A stretch of 27,289 bases of DNA, taken from an uncultured Lachnospiraceae bacterium. GTDB lineage: Bacteria; Bacillota; Clostridia; Lachnospirales; Lachnospiraceae. The notes beneath the pieces were generated by a model that was given only the letters and a program-made list of their open reading frames with translations, was not told where the DNA came from and ran no database searches. The stretch spans positions 1 to 27,289 of the forward strand of contig CAJUHQ010000039.1 in the NCBI GenBank assembly GCA_910586095.1, written 5' to 3'. Both the position numbers and the translations under genes were made by a program. Positions 7,164-16,900 of the stretch are shown here, piece by piece. Within the stretch, counting starts at the first letter, position 1, and every line of letters begins with the position of its first letter.

Positions 7164-9014
7164 ATGTGCGGAATAGTAGGATATATTGGAACAAATGCGG
7201 CAGCGCCAGTGATATTAGAAGGGCTTTCAAAGCTAGAATACAGAGGATATGATTCGGCTGGAATGGCAGTGTATGATGGAAATCAGATTCAGATCAAAAA
7301 GTCAGTAGGGCGATTGAAGGTACTAGAAGAGTTGACACATGGTGGAGCAACTATGCCAGGAGTAGCGGGGATAGGACATACTCGTTGGGCAACTCATGGT
7401 GCGCCCAGCGATGTAAACGCGCATCCGCATTATAATGCGCAAGAAACCATTGCAGTGGTGCACAATGGTATTATAGAAAATTATCTTCCACTAAAGGACA
7501 AATTAATTTCCAAGGGATATACATTCACTTCAGATACCGACACAGAAGTACTCGCACATCTGATTGACTATTATTATAAGCGTACTTGTAAGGACGGGAC
7601 AGAGGGAAATCCGTTAGTAGCCATCACAAAAGTGATGCATCGAGTACAAGGGTCATACGCATTGGGAATTTTGTTTGCAGACCATCCCGATCAGATTTTT
7701 GCAGTGCGCAAGGACAGTCCGCTTATTGTGGGGCAAAATGAAGAGGGATGTTTTATTGCTTCAGATGTGCCTGCCTTGTTAAAGTATACTAGAACAGTCT
7801 ATTTTATAGAAAATCAAGAAGTAGTGCGTCTGCGTGCAGATCACATGCATTTTTATACAGTGGACGAGGAGGAAATCACAAAGGAGCCTGTCACAATAGA
7901 GTGGGATACAGATGCAGCGGAGAAAGGTGGTTACGAGCATTTTATGCTCAAGGAGATGTATGAGCAACCAAAGACAGTGACAGATACATTATTGCCGCGG
8001 CTTAAGAATGGGGATATTGTCATAGAAGAACTTTGTATGACACAGGAGGAGATCTGTGCGATTCAAAAAATCTTTATTGTGGCGTGCGGATCGGCATATC
8101 ATGCAGGTATGACGGGAAAGTATGTGATAGAAGGCATTGCGCGCATCCCCGTAGAAGTGGATTTGGCAAGTGAGTTTCGTTATCGCAATCCAATATTAGA
8201 GAAAGGTACAATGGTGATTGTTATCAGTCAGTCAGGAGAGACTGCTGATACGCTAGCAGCACTGCGCGAAGCACAACAGCGCGGTCATAAGGTGTTGGGC
8301 ATTGTCAATGTGGTAGGAAGCTCCATCGCTAGGGAAGCCGACAATGTGATGTACACATGGGCTGGACCAGAGATTGCGGTGGCAACAACAAAGGCATACA
8401 GTGCACAGTTAATCGCACTATATCTTCTAGCTATGAAGTTTGGAAAGGTGCGCGGTACGATTGAACAGACACAGTTTCAGGAAATGGTAGAGGATTTAAG
8501 GCGGCTTCCAGGGCAAATTGAGATGTTGCTGGCAAACAAAAATCGGATACAGCGTTTTGCTAACCGTTATGTAGGTGCTAAAGATGTATTTTTTATAGGA
8601 AGAGGAATCGACCATGCGATCTCTATGGAAGGTTCATTAAAGCTCAAGGAGATTTCTTATATTCATTCGGAGGCTTACGCCGCAGGAGAGCTAAAACATG
8701 GTACTATTTCACTGATAGAGACAGGAACGCTAGTGGCGGCGGTTGCCACCCAGAACATGTTATTTCAGAAGATTCTAAGCAATATGATAGAAGTCAAAGC
8801 AAGAGGAGCGTTTGTATTGGCAGTCACTACTCAAGGAAACACAGAGATTGAGAAGGCAGCAGACTATGTAATCTATATACCAGACACAAATCCATATTTT
8901 ACAAATTCCCTCGCTATTATTCCACTACAACTTTTTGGTTACTATGTGGCTGTTGGTAAGGGGTGCGATGTAGATAAGCCGCGAAATCTTGCAAAGTCAG
9001 TGACAGTGGAGTAA
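7164..9014 (+). CDS. glmS: Glutamine--fructose-6-phosphate aminotransferase (isomerizing)
   Basis: GlmS makes glucosamine-6-phosphate from fructose-6-phosphate and glutamine, the committed step toward UDP-GlcNAc for peptidoglycan and surface glycans. It is cytoplasmic and normally dimeric. At 616 residues it has the usual length. It begins MCGIVGYIG, where Cys2 is the glutaminase nucleophile after Met removal. The glutaminase domain shows YRGYDSAGMAV, GIGHTRWATHG and VVHNGIIENY. Two SIS sugar-isomerase domains follow (about 290-430 and 465-605), with IVACGSAYHAG, VISQSGETADTLAALR, ATTKAYSAQ, FFIGRGIDHAISMEGSLKLKEISYIHSEAYAAGELKHG and the C-terminal DKPRNLAKSVTVE. GGGGGGA lies just before the ATG. 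The 105-base upstream gap shows no glmS ribozyme core that I can recognise. Confidence 0.97.
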   Translation: MCGIVGYIGTNAAAPVILEGLSKLEYRGYDSAGMAVYDGNQIQIKKSVGRLKVLEELTHGGATMPGVAGIGHTRWATHGAPSDVNAHPHYNAQETIAVVHNGIIENYLPLKDKLISKGYTFTSDTDTEVLAHLIDYYYKRTCKDGTEGNPLVAITKVMHRVQGSYALGILFADHPDQIFAVRKDSPLIVGQNEEGCFIASDVPALLKYTRTVYFIENQEVVRLRADHMHFYTVDEEEITKEPVTIEWDTDAAEKGGYEHFMLKEMYEQPKTVTDTLLPRLKNGDIVIEELCMTQEEICAIQKIFIVACGSAYHAGMTGKYVIEGIARIPVEVDLASEFRYRNPILEKGTMVIVISQSGETADTLAALREAQQRGHKVLGIVNVVGSSIAREADNVMYTWAGPEIAVATTKAYSAQLIALYLLAMKFGKVRGTIEQTQFQEMVEDLRRLPGQIEMLLANKNRIQRFANRYVGAKDVFFIGRGIDHAISMEGSLKLKEISYIHSEAYAAGELKHGTISLIETGTLVAAVATQNMLFQKILSNMIEVKARGAFVLAVTTQGNTEIEKAADYVIYIPDTNPYFTNSLAIIPLQLFGYYVAVGKGCDVDKPRNLAKSVTVE

Positions 9015-9060
9015 GAAAAAGGCCAAACAGGAGTAGAACGATAAGAAAGGATGGGTGAAT

Positions 9061-10728
9061 ATGGGAAACAAGAAAAAGAACGAAAAAAAGAAGCATACAA
9101 CAGCTAAAAATATTATGATTTCCATAGGATGTGCCATGTTTGCAGGCATATATGTCACTGTGCTTTGTCTTGGTGTACAAATGATTATACAGCGTGATGG
9201 ACAGAAAATTATTCCAGCGTGGCTAGACAGAGTCGAGATTCATGTGGATGGACAGACGGCCTTGTCAAACAACACTGAAAACGAGGTTGAGACAGGAACT
9301 GTTACTGAAGACAGACAACGTGCAAAATCAGAAGACAGCGATACTACAAAACAGAAGAGTGACGAAGATTCTATAAAAGATGATTTTAGAGAAGAGCGTT
9401 CCACAGAAAAAAGCTCTGAGGAAAAGGAGCCTACAAAAGAAGCGTCTGAGAAAGAAAAGTCTAAAGAGGAAGCTAAAAAAGAGGACTCTAAAGAGGAGGA
9501 GTCTAAGGAAGAGGAGTCTAAGGAAGAGGAAACTAAAGAAGAATCCAAAAAAGAAGACACAACACAGACACAAGAAGATCCAGAATCTGAAGAGATGACA
9601 GAGACGGAGGAATCAACACAAATCGATGAAGAGACAGAAAGTGTAGAAGAGACAGAAAACACAGATGAAACGAGACGTCCCGATATCTACATAGAAAGAG
9701 TTGAGACGGTTAAGGACGCAGAGGATACTACTATAGTTCCTAATGTTACGTCCGTTGTAAAATCAGTAATGCCGTGTATTGTTTCCATCAGAAATGAGTT
9801 TACAGCGTACGATTATTGGTATGATGAAATGTACGATGACGAGGCGAGTGCATCAGGAATTATTATTGACCAAATGGAAGAAGAGCTGATTATTGTTACA
9901 AACTATCATGTGATTGAAGATTACAATTCGTTGTATGTCACTTTTATTGATGCAGTAGAGGTAGAAGCATATGTTAAAGGGGCTTCTGTCGAGGATGATC
10001 TTGCAGTGTTGAGTATATTTATAGAGGAGATTCCAGACAGAACACTCGATGAGATTGCTATTGCTGTGTTAGGTGATTCGGATACACTTGAGGTAGGGGA
10101 GGCCGCTATCACAATCGGCAATGCATTAGGGTATGGACAGTCTGTGACAACAGGAATTGTGAGCGCATTTACTAGCGATTCATTTGCTGAGGATTATTTT
10201 GACGGGGAGCATGGCTATCTGATTCAGACAGATGCGGCAATCAATCCTGGAAATTCTGGTGGTGCTCTTTTAAATGCAAAGGGTGAAGTGGTTGGTATTT
10301 GTGAAGGAAAGCTGGCAGACTATGGGATTGAAGGAATGGGATATGCAATACCTATTTCCTCAGCAAAACCGATCATAGAAGAATTGATGGAGATGGAGAC
10401 ACGAAAGAAGGTTCCTGCCAAAGAGAAAGGATTTCTTGGAATTGCCGGTGAGGCTGTATCTGAGGAAGCTATGGAAAAGTATGATATGCCTGAGGGAGTG
10501 TATGTGTCTAAAGTACTCAAAGACACAGCGGCTGAAAAGGCAGGTATCTTAAAAGGCGATATTGTTCTTTCGATTGATGGTATGAAGGTAGTACATATGA
10601 CAGAAGTGCAGAATCTGTTAGAATATTATACAGCAGGCACAAAAGTAGAAGTAGTCGTGATGCGACAGATCGACGGGGAATACGATAAAATGGTGTTTGA
10701 GGTTGAGTTAGGGAATAAAGAAAATTAG
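9061..10728 (+). CDS. Membrane-anchored S1C serine protease with PDZ domain (HtrA/DegP-like)
   Basis: Predicted extracytoplasmic quality-control protease of the HtrA family. A single membrane anchor (about residues 19-42) is followed by a 150-residue linker of Lys, Glu, Ser and Thr with KEEES-type repeats. The trypsin-like domain comes next and its triad is intact: His283 in TNYHVIE, Asp313 in VEDDLAVL and Ser399 in NPGNSGGAL. One PDZ domain occupies about residues 435-550 (GFLGIAGEAVS, GVYVSKVLKDTAAEKAG, GDIVLSIDG). At 555 residues it is longer than usual because of the linker. A GTG at 9055 is possible, but AGGA at 9048-9051 is better spaced for the ATG at 9061. It heads a close run with clpX and two further genes. 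Confidence 0.93.
   Translation: MGNKKKNEKKKHTTAKNIMISIGCAMFAGIYVTVLCLGVQMIIQRDGQKIIPAWLDRVEIHVDGQTALSNNTENEVETGTVTEDRQRAKSEDSDTTKQKSDEDSIKDDFREERSTEKSSEEKEPTKEASEKEKSKEEAKKEDSKEEESKEEESKEEETKEESKKEDTTQTQEDPESEEMTETEESTQIDEETESVEETENTDETRRPDIYIERVETVKDAEDTTIVPNVTSVVKSVMPCIVSIRNEFTAYDYWYDEMYDDEASASGIIIDQMEEELIIVTNYHVIEDYNSLYVTFIDAVEVEAYVKGASVEDDLAVLSIFIEEIPDRTLDEIAIAVLGDSDTLEVGEAAITIGNALGYGQSVTTGIVSAFTSDSFAEDYFDGEHGYLIQTDAAINPGNSGGALLNAKGEVVGICEGKLADYGIEGMGYAIPISSAKPIIEELMEMETRKKVPAKEKGFLGIAGEAVSEEAMEKYDMPEGVYVSKVLKDTAAEKAGILKGDIVLSIDGMKVVHMTEVQNLLEYYTAGTKVEVVVMRQIDGEYDKMVFEVELGNKEN
9421..9570 (+). repeat. Low-complexity KEEES-coding repeats in the protease linker
   Basis: Within the protease gene, 15-base units of the type TCTAAGGAAGAGGAG recur imperfectly and encode SKEEE. 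They make a purine-rich coding strand and a highly charged, probably extended linker between the membrane anchor and the protease domain. Such tracts can change length by slippage in steps of five codons. Confidence 0.7.
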
Positions 10729-10746
10729 AGATTCATGGAGGAGAGC

Positions 10747-12372
10747 ATGTCAGATAAAGAAAACAACAGGTTTGAGAACAACGAGGATTTAGAAATATTA
10801 GATATGGCGGGCGATGAATCGAAATCGGATGCAGACGAAGGAACAGAAAATTCTAAAATGATTGATGAAGAAAGTGGAGAGGATAAGGATAGCGACTACG
10901 AGGACGTGTGTTTTATATGCAGACGACCAGAGAGCAAAGCGGGCAGGATGTTTAAACTGCCCAACCACATTTGTGTGTGTTCAGATTGTATGCACAAGAC
11001 AATGGATACAGTCAGTCAGTTTGACTATCAAGGAATGTTGAATAACACAAATATCAATTTTGACAAGGATAATAAGGATGGTAAAAGGCGCTTTGCCAAT
11101 ATTAGTTTTGTAAATATTGCAGATTTGCAAGGGGATGGTGGTATACCAAACCGCCAGAAACTCAAGAAAAAAAAGACAAAGGAAAAGAAGTCAGAGGCTG
11201 TATTAAATGTCAATAATTTGCCAGCACCTCACAAGATTAAAGCACAGCTTGATGACTATGTCGTTGGTCAGGATCATGCAAAGAAGGTGATTTCTGTGGC
11301 GGTATACAATCATTATAAACGTGTGGCGACAGGTACAATGGATGATATCGAGATTGAAAAATCCAATATTCTTCTGTTAGGGCCTACAGGATGCGGCAAA
11401 ACCTATATGGTTAAGACGCTAGCAAAGCTGTTGGACGTGCCTTTAGCAATAGCAGATGCCACATCGTTGACAGAGGCTGGATATATTGGCGATGATATAG
11501 AGTCTGTGATCTCAAAATTGTTAGCAGCCGCTGACAATGATGTAGACAGGGCAGAACAAGGCATTGTCTTTATTGATGAAATTGATAAAATTGCAAAAAA
11601 GAAAAATACAACGTCGCGTGATGTGAGCGGAGAGTCTGTTCAACAAGGGATGCTAAAGCTTTTAGAGGGTTCGGATGTGGAGGTTCCTGTTGGGGCAAAC
11701 AGCAAAAATGCAATGGTTCCTTTGACTACGATCAACACCAAAAATATTTTGTTTATCTGTGGCGGTGCATTTCCTGATTTGGAGGAGATTATCAAACAGA
11801 GATTGACAAAACAGTCTTCGATTGGATTCAATGCAGAACTAAAGGATGCATTTGATAAGGAGAAGAACATTCTCAAAAAAGTGACCGTTGAGGATATTCG
11901 AAAATTTGGAATGATTCCTGAGTTTATAGGGCGTTTGCCAATTATATGTCCGCTGGATAGTCTCACGCAGGAAAGCTATATTCAGATTTTAAAGGAGCCG
12001 AAGAACGCGATTCTAAAGCAGTATCAGAAACTGTTAGAGTTAGATGAGGTAAAATTGAATTTTGATGATAGTGCGTTAGAGGCTATTGCCAAAAAGGCGA
12101 TGGAGAAGGATACAGGAGCACGTGCACTTCGCGCGATTATTGAGGAATTCATGCTAGATATTATGTATGAAATACCTAAGGATGAGAATATTGGTGAGGT
12201 AACCATCACAGGGGATTATATTAATGGTACTGGTGGGCCTGTTATTGAGATACGTACAGATAGAGTGCACACAAAGCAACAAGATATTGAAAATATAGAG
12301 GAGTCTGTATCAAAATCAGACACTACAGATGCACCTAAGAAGGTAGAGGAGCACAATTTCTATGAGTTTTAA
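10747..12372 (+). CDS. clpX: ClpX-like ATP-dependent unfoldase, divergent
   Basis: A AAA+ unfoldase expected to feed substrates to ClpP. From the ATG at 10747 (GGAGG five bases upstream; an ATG at 10735 lacks a good site) it has 541 residues against a usual 410-430. The extra length is an acidic N-terminus of about 50 residues and a long basic linker. The zinc finger is present (C55, C58, C78, C81). Walker A GPTGCGKT is at 212-219, pore loop GYIG at 245-248 and Walker B ends D277-E278. IGF at 359-361, the ClpP-docking tripeptide, is kept. The RKH pore loop of canonical ClpX is replaced by SKN at 319-321. It could be a second, specialised ClpX beside a canonical one elsewhere in the genome. 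It lies 18 bases after the protease gene. Confidence 0.9.
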   Translation: MSDKENNRFENNEDLEILDMAGDESKSDADEGTENSKMIDEESGEDKDSDYEDVCFICRRPESKAGRMFKLPNHICVCSDCMHKTMDTVSQFDYQGMLNNTNINFDKDNKDGKRRFANISFVNIADLQGDGGIPNRQKLKKKKTKEKKSEAVLNVNNLPAPHKIKAQLDDYVVGQDHAKKVISVAVYNHYKRVATGTMDDIEIEKSNILLLGPTGCGKTYMVKTLAKLLDVPLAIADATSLTEAGYIGDDIESVISKLLAAADNDVDRAEQGIVFIDEIDKIAKKKNTTSRDVSGESVQQGMLKLLEGSDVEVPVGANSKNAMVPLTTINTKNILFICGGAFPDLEEIIKQRLTKQSSIGFNAELKDAFDKEKNILKKVTVEDIRKFGMIPEFIGRLPIICPLDSLTQESYIQILKEPKNAILKQYQKLLELDEVKLNFDDSALEAIAKKAMEKDTGARALRAIIEEFMLDIMYEIPKDENIGEVTITGDYINGTGGPVIEIRTDRVHTKQQDIENIEESVSKSDTTDAPKKVEEHNFYEF

Positions 12373-13042
12373 AAAAGGAACAGGAAAGTGTTTTGCGCGA
12401 CCGCCAAAATTTTGCAATCGCATGATTATGATGTTGTGTGGGATTTTGATGATGGGAGCAGGGCTATCTATATTACGTGAGATCAATCTTGGAACAGATC
12501 CCTGTTCGTGCTTTACACAGGGGGTTACGAAATTTGTGCCATTGAGCTTTGGTACCTGTCAGCTATTGTGTCATTTGGTTACATTTGTGTTTGTGATTCG
12601 ATATGACTTGAGCATGATTGGTTTTGGTACAATAGCAAATATGTGTTTTCTGGGATATATATCAGACTTTTTTAGATGGATATGGACATTGTTATTTCCA
12701 GCAGGAATTTTTGAGGAGACTCTAGTGCGCTTTGGATTGTTGTTACCAGCACTCGCAGTTTTTCTGCTGGGAGCGGCGGCATATATGTGTACAGAGTTAG
12801 GCTCTTCCCCTTATGACGCATTGCCATTTATTATTTCAAATCATGTGAAAAAGCTTCCATTTAAGGCGATTCGAATGATCTGGGATATTAGTTTTATGAC
12901 AGCAGGATTTATCCTCGGTGGAGATGTGGGACTTGTCACAGTGTTGGTAGCATTTTTCCTAGGTCCCATTATTAGTTGGATGCAAAAAAAGATGGAGGTT
13001 TTAATTGGTATCAATGACACAACTGGAGGCGTATTACAATAA
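12362..13042 (+). CDS. YczE/YyaS/YitT-type integral membrane protein
   Basis: A 226-residue membrane protein with about five hydrophobic segments. Typical motifs of the YczE group are MMGAGLSILREINLGTDP near the N-terminus and a related internal copy, AAAYMCTELGSSPYDALPF, which suggests two homologous halves. Substrate and function are not established for most of this group; a transport role is usually assumed. The ATG overlaps the last 11 bases of clpX, so translation of the two is probably coupled, and GAGGAG about ten bases upstream lies inside clpX. The 3' end overlaps the methyltransferase gene by 38 bases. Confidence 0.78.
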   Translation: MSFKKGTGKCFARPPKFCNRMIMMLCGILMMGAGLSILREINLGTDPCSCFTQGVTKFVPLSFGTCQLLCHLVTFVFVIRYDLSMIGFGTIANMCFLGYISDFFRWIWTLLFPAGIFEETLVRFGLLLPALAVFLLGAAAYMCTELGSSPYDALPFIISNHVKKLPFKAIRMIWDISFMTAGFILGGDVGLVTVLVAFFLGPIISWMQKKMEVLIGINDTTGGVLQ

Positions 13043-13838
13043 ATTTAATGAGGAAAAACGGTTAAATTCTCGTCATGGGCAGGTAGAGTATCGCGTTTCA
13101 ATGAAATATATCTGTGAATATCTAGAAAAGGCAGCAGCAAAGATAGAACATGCTGCTGCCTTTGCGCATGAGGTTCGATCACAGATTAAGGTACTAGACA
13201 TTGGAGCAGGTACAGGACGTTACAGTGTAGCTCTTGCGGATGCAGGATATGATGTGACTGCTGTGGAGCTAGTGCGATATAATCTTGGAATTTTAAAACA
13301 AAAAAAGAGTCGCGTTAAAGCCCTGCAGGGAAATGCTCTGAACTTGAAAAAATTAGAGGACAATTGCTTTGATGTGACACTTTTGTTTGGACCGATGTAC
13401 CATCTTTTTGATTTTGAAGACAAGAGAAAAGCACTGCGGGAAGCAAAGCGCGTCACCAAACCAGGCGGAGTGATTTTTGTGGCATATTGTATGAATGAGT
13501 ACGGAGTCATAACATATGGTTTTAAGGAGCGCCATATTGTAGAGTGTATGGAAGAGAACCGTTTTGCAAATGATTTTAAAATTATATCTCAGCCGCAAAC
13601 CTTGTATGATTATGTGCGAATAGAGGATATTGATGCACTCAACGAGGCAGAAGATTTAGAGAGACTTACAATTTTTTCGCCTGATGGGCCAGCAAATTAT
13701 ATGAGGACATTTTTGAATCAGCTCAGCCAAGAAGAATTTGAGGCGTTTGTTCAATATCAATTTGCAATCTGTGAGCGTCCCGATCTAATTGGCGCGGGTG
13801 CACATACAGTAGATATCATAAGAAAACATTGTAATTGA
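13005..13838 (+). CDS. Class I SAM-dependent methyltransferase
   Basis: A 277-residue cytoplasmic methyltransferase of unknown substrate. Motif I VLDIGAGTGRYSVALADAG binds S-adenosylmethionine, followed by VTAVELV (acidic residue for the ribose), FDVTLLFGPMYHL (motif IV region) and EAKRVTKPGGVIFVAY. The C-terminal part (about residues 180-277) carries the variable substrate domain. GGAGG at 12994-12998 sits six bases before a TTG at 13005, which I take as the start; the first ATG at 13014 is too far from that site. The gene therefore overlaps the preceding one by 38 bases, and tight linkage with clpX and the membrane protein points to one transcript. Confidence 0.85.
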   Translation: MVSMTQLEAYYNKFNEEKRLNSRHGQVEYRVSMKYICEYLEKAAAKIEHAAAFAHEVRSQIKVLDIGAGTGRYSVALADAGYDVTAVELVRYNLGILKQKKSRVKALQGNALNLKKLEDNCFDVTLLFGPMYHLFDFEDKRKALREAKRVTKPGGVIFVAYCMNEYGVITYGFKERHIVECMEENRFANDFKIISQPQTLYDYVRIEDIDALNEAEDLERLTIFSPDGPANYMRTFLNQLSQEEFEAFVQYQFAICERPDLIGAGAHTVDIIRKHCN

Positions 13839-13857
13839 GTGGTTTATCACGTATACT
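13829..13857 (+). promoter_or_regulatory. Distal candidate promoter for the TPR-DUF4125 gene
   Basis: TTGTAA (13829-13834) and TATACT (13852-13857) are 17 bases apart. The -35 box overlaps the end of the methyltransferase gene. Transcription from here would give a leader of about 80 bases that includes the GGGGG ribosome site. Confidence 0.5.
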
Positions 13858-13899
13858 GTAAGGAAAGAGATAAAAGAGAATGAAAACAATCATCTATTT

Positions 13900-13928
13900 T
13901 TGAGCAGCTTGATGACATGTTGTAGAAT
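13900..13928 (+). promoter_or_regulatory. Proximal candidate promoter for the TPR-DUF4125 gene
   Basis: TTGAGC (13900-13905) and TAGAAT (13923-13928) are 17 bases apart. The expected transcription start near 13935 is only about eight bases before the ATG, so a transcript from here would lack the GGGGG site at 13929-13933 and be nearly leaderless. AGAAT and ATTCT also form a small inverted repeat around that site (13925-13939). Confidence 0.45.
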
Positions 13929-13942
13929 GGGGGTATTCTAAG

Positions 13943-16900
13943 ATGGATTTGAATCAGGTGATGGGAGAGCTCGATGCACTTTTTACACAGGAGAAGATGA
14001 GTGAGATACCGCAGTTTTTGCAGAAGAATATAGAACAGGCTAAGAAGGAAGACGCGCGGGACATTCTTCTCACACTGTACAATGAGTGTATTGGTTTTTA
14101 TAGAGAGACAGGAGATTATGAGCAGTCTATAGAGAACTGTACCAAGGCAATTGCATTGATGGATGAGATGGGGTTGCAGGGAACAATCCCCTATGCAACC
14201 ACGCTGCTAAATGCAGCAACTGCTCATCGCGCAGCAGGACTTTTGCAGGAATCATTGGAACTTTATACAAAAGTACGGCCTATTTATGTGGCACAGCTAA
14301 AAGAAGATGATCCATATTTTGCGGGACTTTATAACAACTTAAGCTTGCTATATCAGGAAATGGGAAATTTTGAGGCTGCAAAGGAACAACTTGAGAACGC
14401 GCTTCACATTGTGTCACATAAGCCTGACAAACAGTTCGAGGTGGCAGTCACACAGGCAAATTTAGCAAATACTTGCATAGAATTAGAACAGGATGATGAG
14501 GCAAAGGCTAGGGCAGAGGAGGCAATACGTATCTTTGAGAAGATAGGTGTGGATGATGCCCATTACAGTGCAGCATTGTCCGCACTTGGAAGTCTTTATT
14601 TTATGGACAAGGACTATCAAAATGCGTTGGAAGTTATGGAGAAGAGCCGTGATTGTGTGGCAAAGTATCTAGGAGCTGACAATATTCAATATCAAAGATT
14701 AAGTGACAATATCAAAATTATCAAAGGTAAAATGGAAGAGGAGCAATCTGCCAAGATAACAAGTAAGGAACAAGAACAGGAAACAACAACAGAAGAAGAT
14801 GATGAAAAATCAGATCAGATTCAAGATGAAGATAATACCTCTACAGACGAAACTTCTATCGAGGAATCTGATGACAAAATGATCGAGGAGCCTGTAGAGG
14901 CACAAGAGAAGTCAAATTTGACAGAAGATACACAAAAAGAGAACAAGACAAACAGTTTAGAACAATCACAGCAGGATCAAATACCTACAAAGAATGAGCA
15001 AGTAACAGCCGAAGATGTACCACAAAAAATGTCAAAGGCAGATACAACGCAGGTAGAGAAAGGAAAAGAGGAAGAGGACAAGGACAAGGCAGTCGATGCA
15101 ATGATTGCCGAGGTTATGGACGAGATTGCTGTGGAGGTAGAGGATGCTGCGGATATACAACAAAAGCCTTCTGACAAGTCTAGTGTTAGAGATAACACAG
15201 AGAAAATGATGGTGGAGGAAGCGGTAGATCTCAAGGATATAGATCAATACTTTTCGGACAATACACTATCTAACGCAGAAGGACAAGAGGAGACACAAAC
15301 TCCTTCGGACGATACATCATCTAACACAGAAGGACAAGAAGAGACACAAACTTCTTCGGATGATACACCATCTAACACAGAAGAACAAAAAGATCAAACG
15401 GTTGCTGATATAGAATTGGCAGAACAAGAATCATTGGTTCCTGAGATTATGGGGTTGGAGTTATGTCGTCGATACTATGAAGAGTATGGGAAACCGATGA
15501 TTGCAGAAAAATTTCAAGCATATGAATCGGTAATTGCAGTAGGTCTTGTAGGCAAAGGCTCTGATTGTTTTGGATTTGATGATATCCAATCGCAGGATCA
15601 CGATTTTGGACCGCGCTTTATGATGTGGGTGACCAAAAAAGTATATGACGAGATTGGTGAAGAACTCGCAGATGCATATGAGAAATTGCCACGCAGTTTT
15701 ATGGGTGTAGAGCGAATGGAAACAGCTCATGGCAAGGATCGTGCAGGCGTTATGGTGATAGAGGACTTTTATAAAAATGTGCTCGGATTTGACTTGATAG
15801 GAACGCTGCTTCAAAACAATACAGAAGGCGATTTAGAACAGGAGAATCTTGCAACTATTAAAAACTGGCTTGCTGTCCATGACTATGCACTAGCAGCAGC
15901 AGTCAACGGTGAAGTATTTCGTGACGACGAAGGAATCTTTACGCGTTATAGAAAGCGTTTGTTGAAATACTACCCAAAAGCTGTGTGGTATAGAAAGATT
16001 GCTAATGCATGCGCATTGTTTTCGCAAAATGGTCAATATAATTTGCCGCGCATGAGAAAACGTGGACAGTTTGTTGCGGCGGAGTTAGCCAAGGCAGAGT
16101 GTGTCAAGCAAGCAATGAAGCTCTTTTATTTGTTGAGTAGACAATATGCACCACATGACAAATGGCTCTTTAAGGGAATGACTCAGACTTCGGATATGGA
16201 TGTTGTAGATACAGGAGAGCAAAGTGTGGCACTGCTTGTAGAAAAGATTAGTATGTTACCCGTAGACCGCGCACATGAGGCAGACCTTGCAACCTCTATA
16301 GAGTTGTTAGCTGTCCTGTTTGCCAATGAGCTAGAAAAGCAGAATATTATAGGAAAGTGTGACTTATACTTAGATGCGTGCACACAAGAGCTAGTCACAA
16401 AAAGTGATGCGTTACTCACTGCGATTGTGGCAGGTACGCCAGTGGTTACAGCGCTGTCGCTCTCTATAGCAAAAGCGGAGTTCGAGGCGTTTGATAAGGT
16501 GAAAAATGAAGGGGGACGCGCAAGCTGTCAGAATAATTGGCCTACGTTTAAGGTGATGCGTATGAGTCAATATATGACTTGGACAGAAGATATGTTGCTA
16601 CAATACTTGTATGAATTTAAAGATAGTTATGCAAAAGGTAGGAATATGATCGAAGAGAAATATGCGCGCATGATGGAATCCACCGCACCAGAAGAATATG
16701 CACAGTTCGCGCATCAGCTTCCGCCTGTCTCTGAGGAAAAGAAGGCAATTATGGAGCAGATTATAGAGCTTCAAGTAAAATGGATGGAGGAATTTGCCCA
16801 GGAGTATCCAAATCTCGCAGGCAATGCCAGAATCATACACACAGCGGAGGATTTGCCTTATGACACTTCTTATGAGACTTATTTAAGAGGAGAATTAGGA

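Noticed and set aside
9240..9662. 140-residue Ser-rich open frame on the minus strand
   Set aside because: It is the complement of the Lys/Glu-rich linker of the protease. The serine runs are the mirror of GAA/GAG codons, and no ribosome site or domain is visible.
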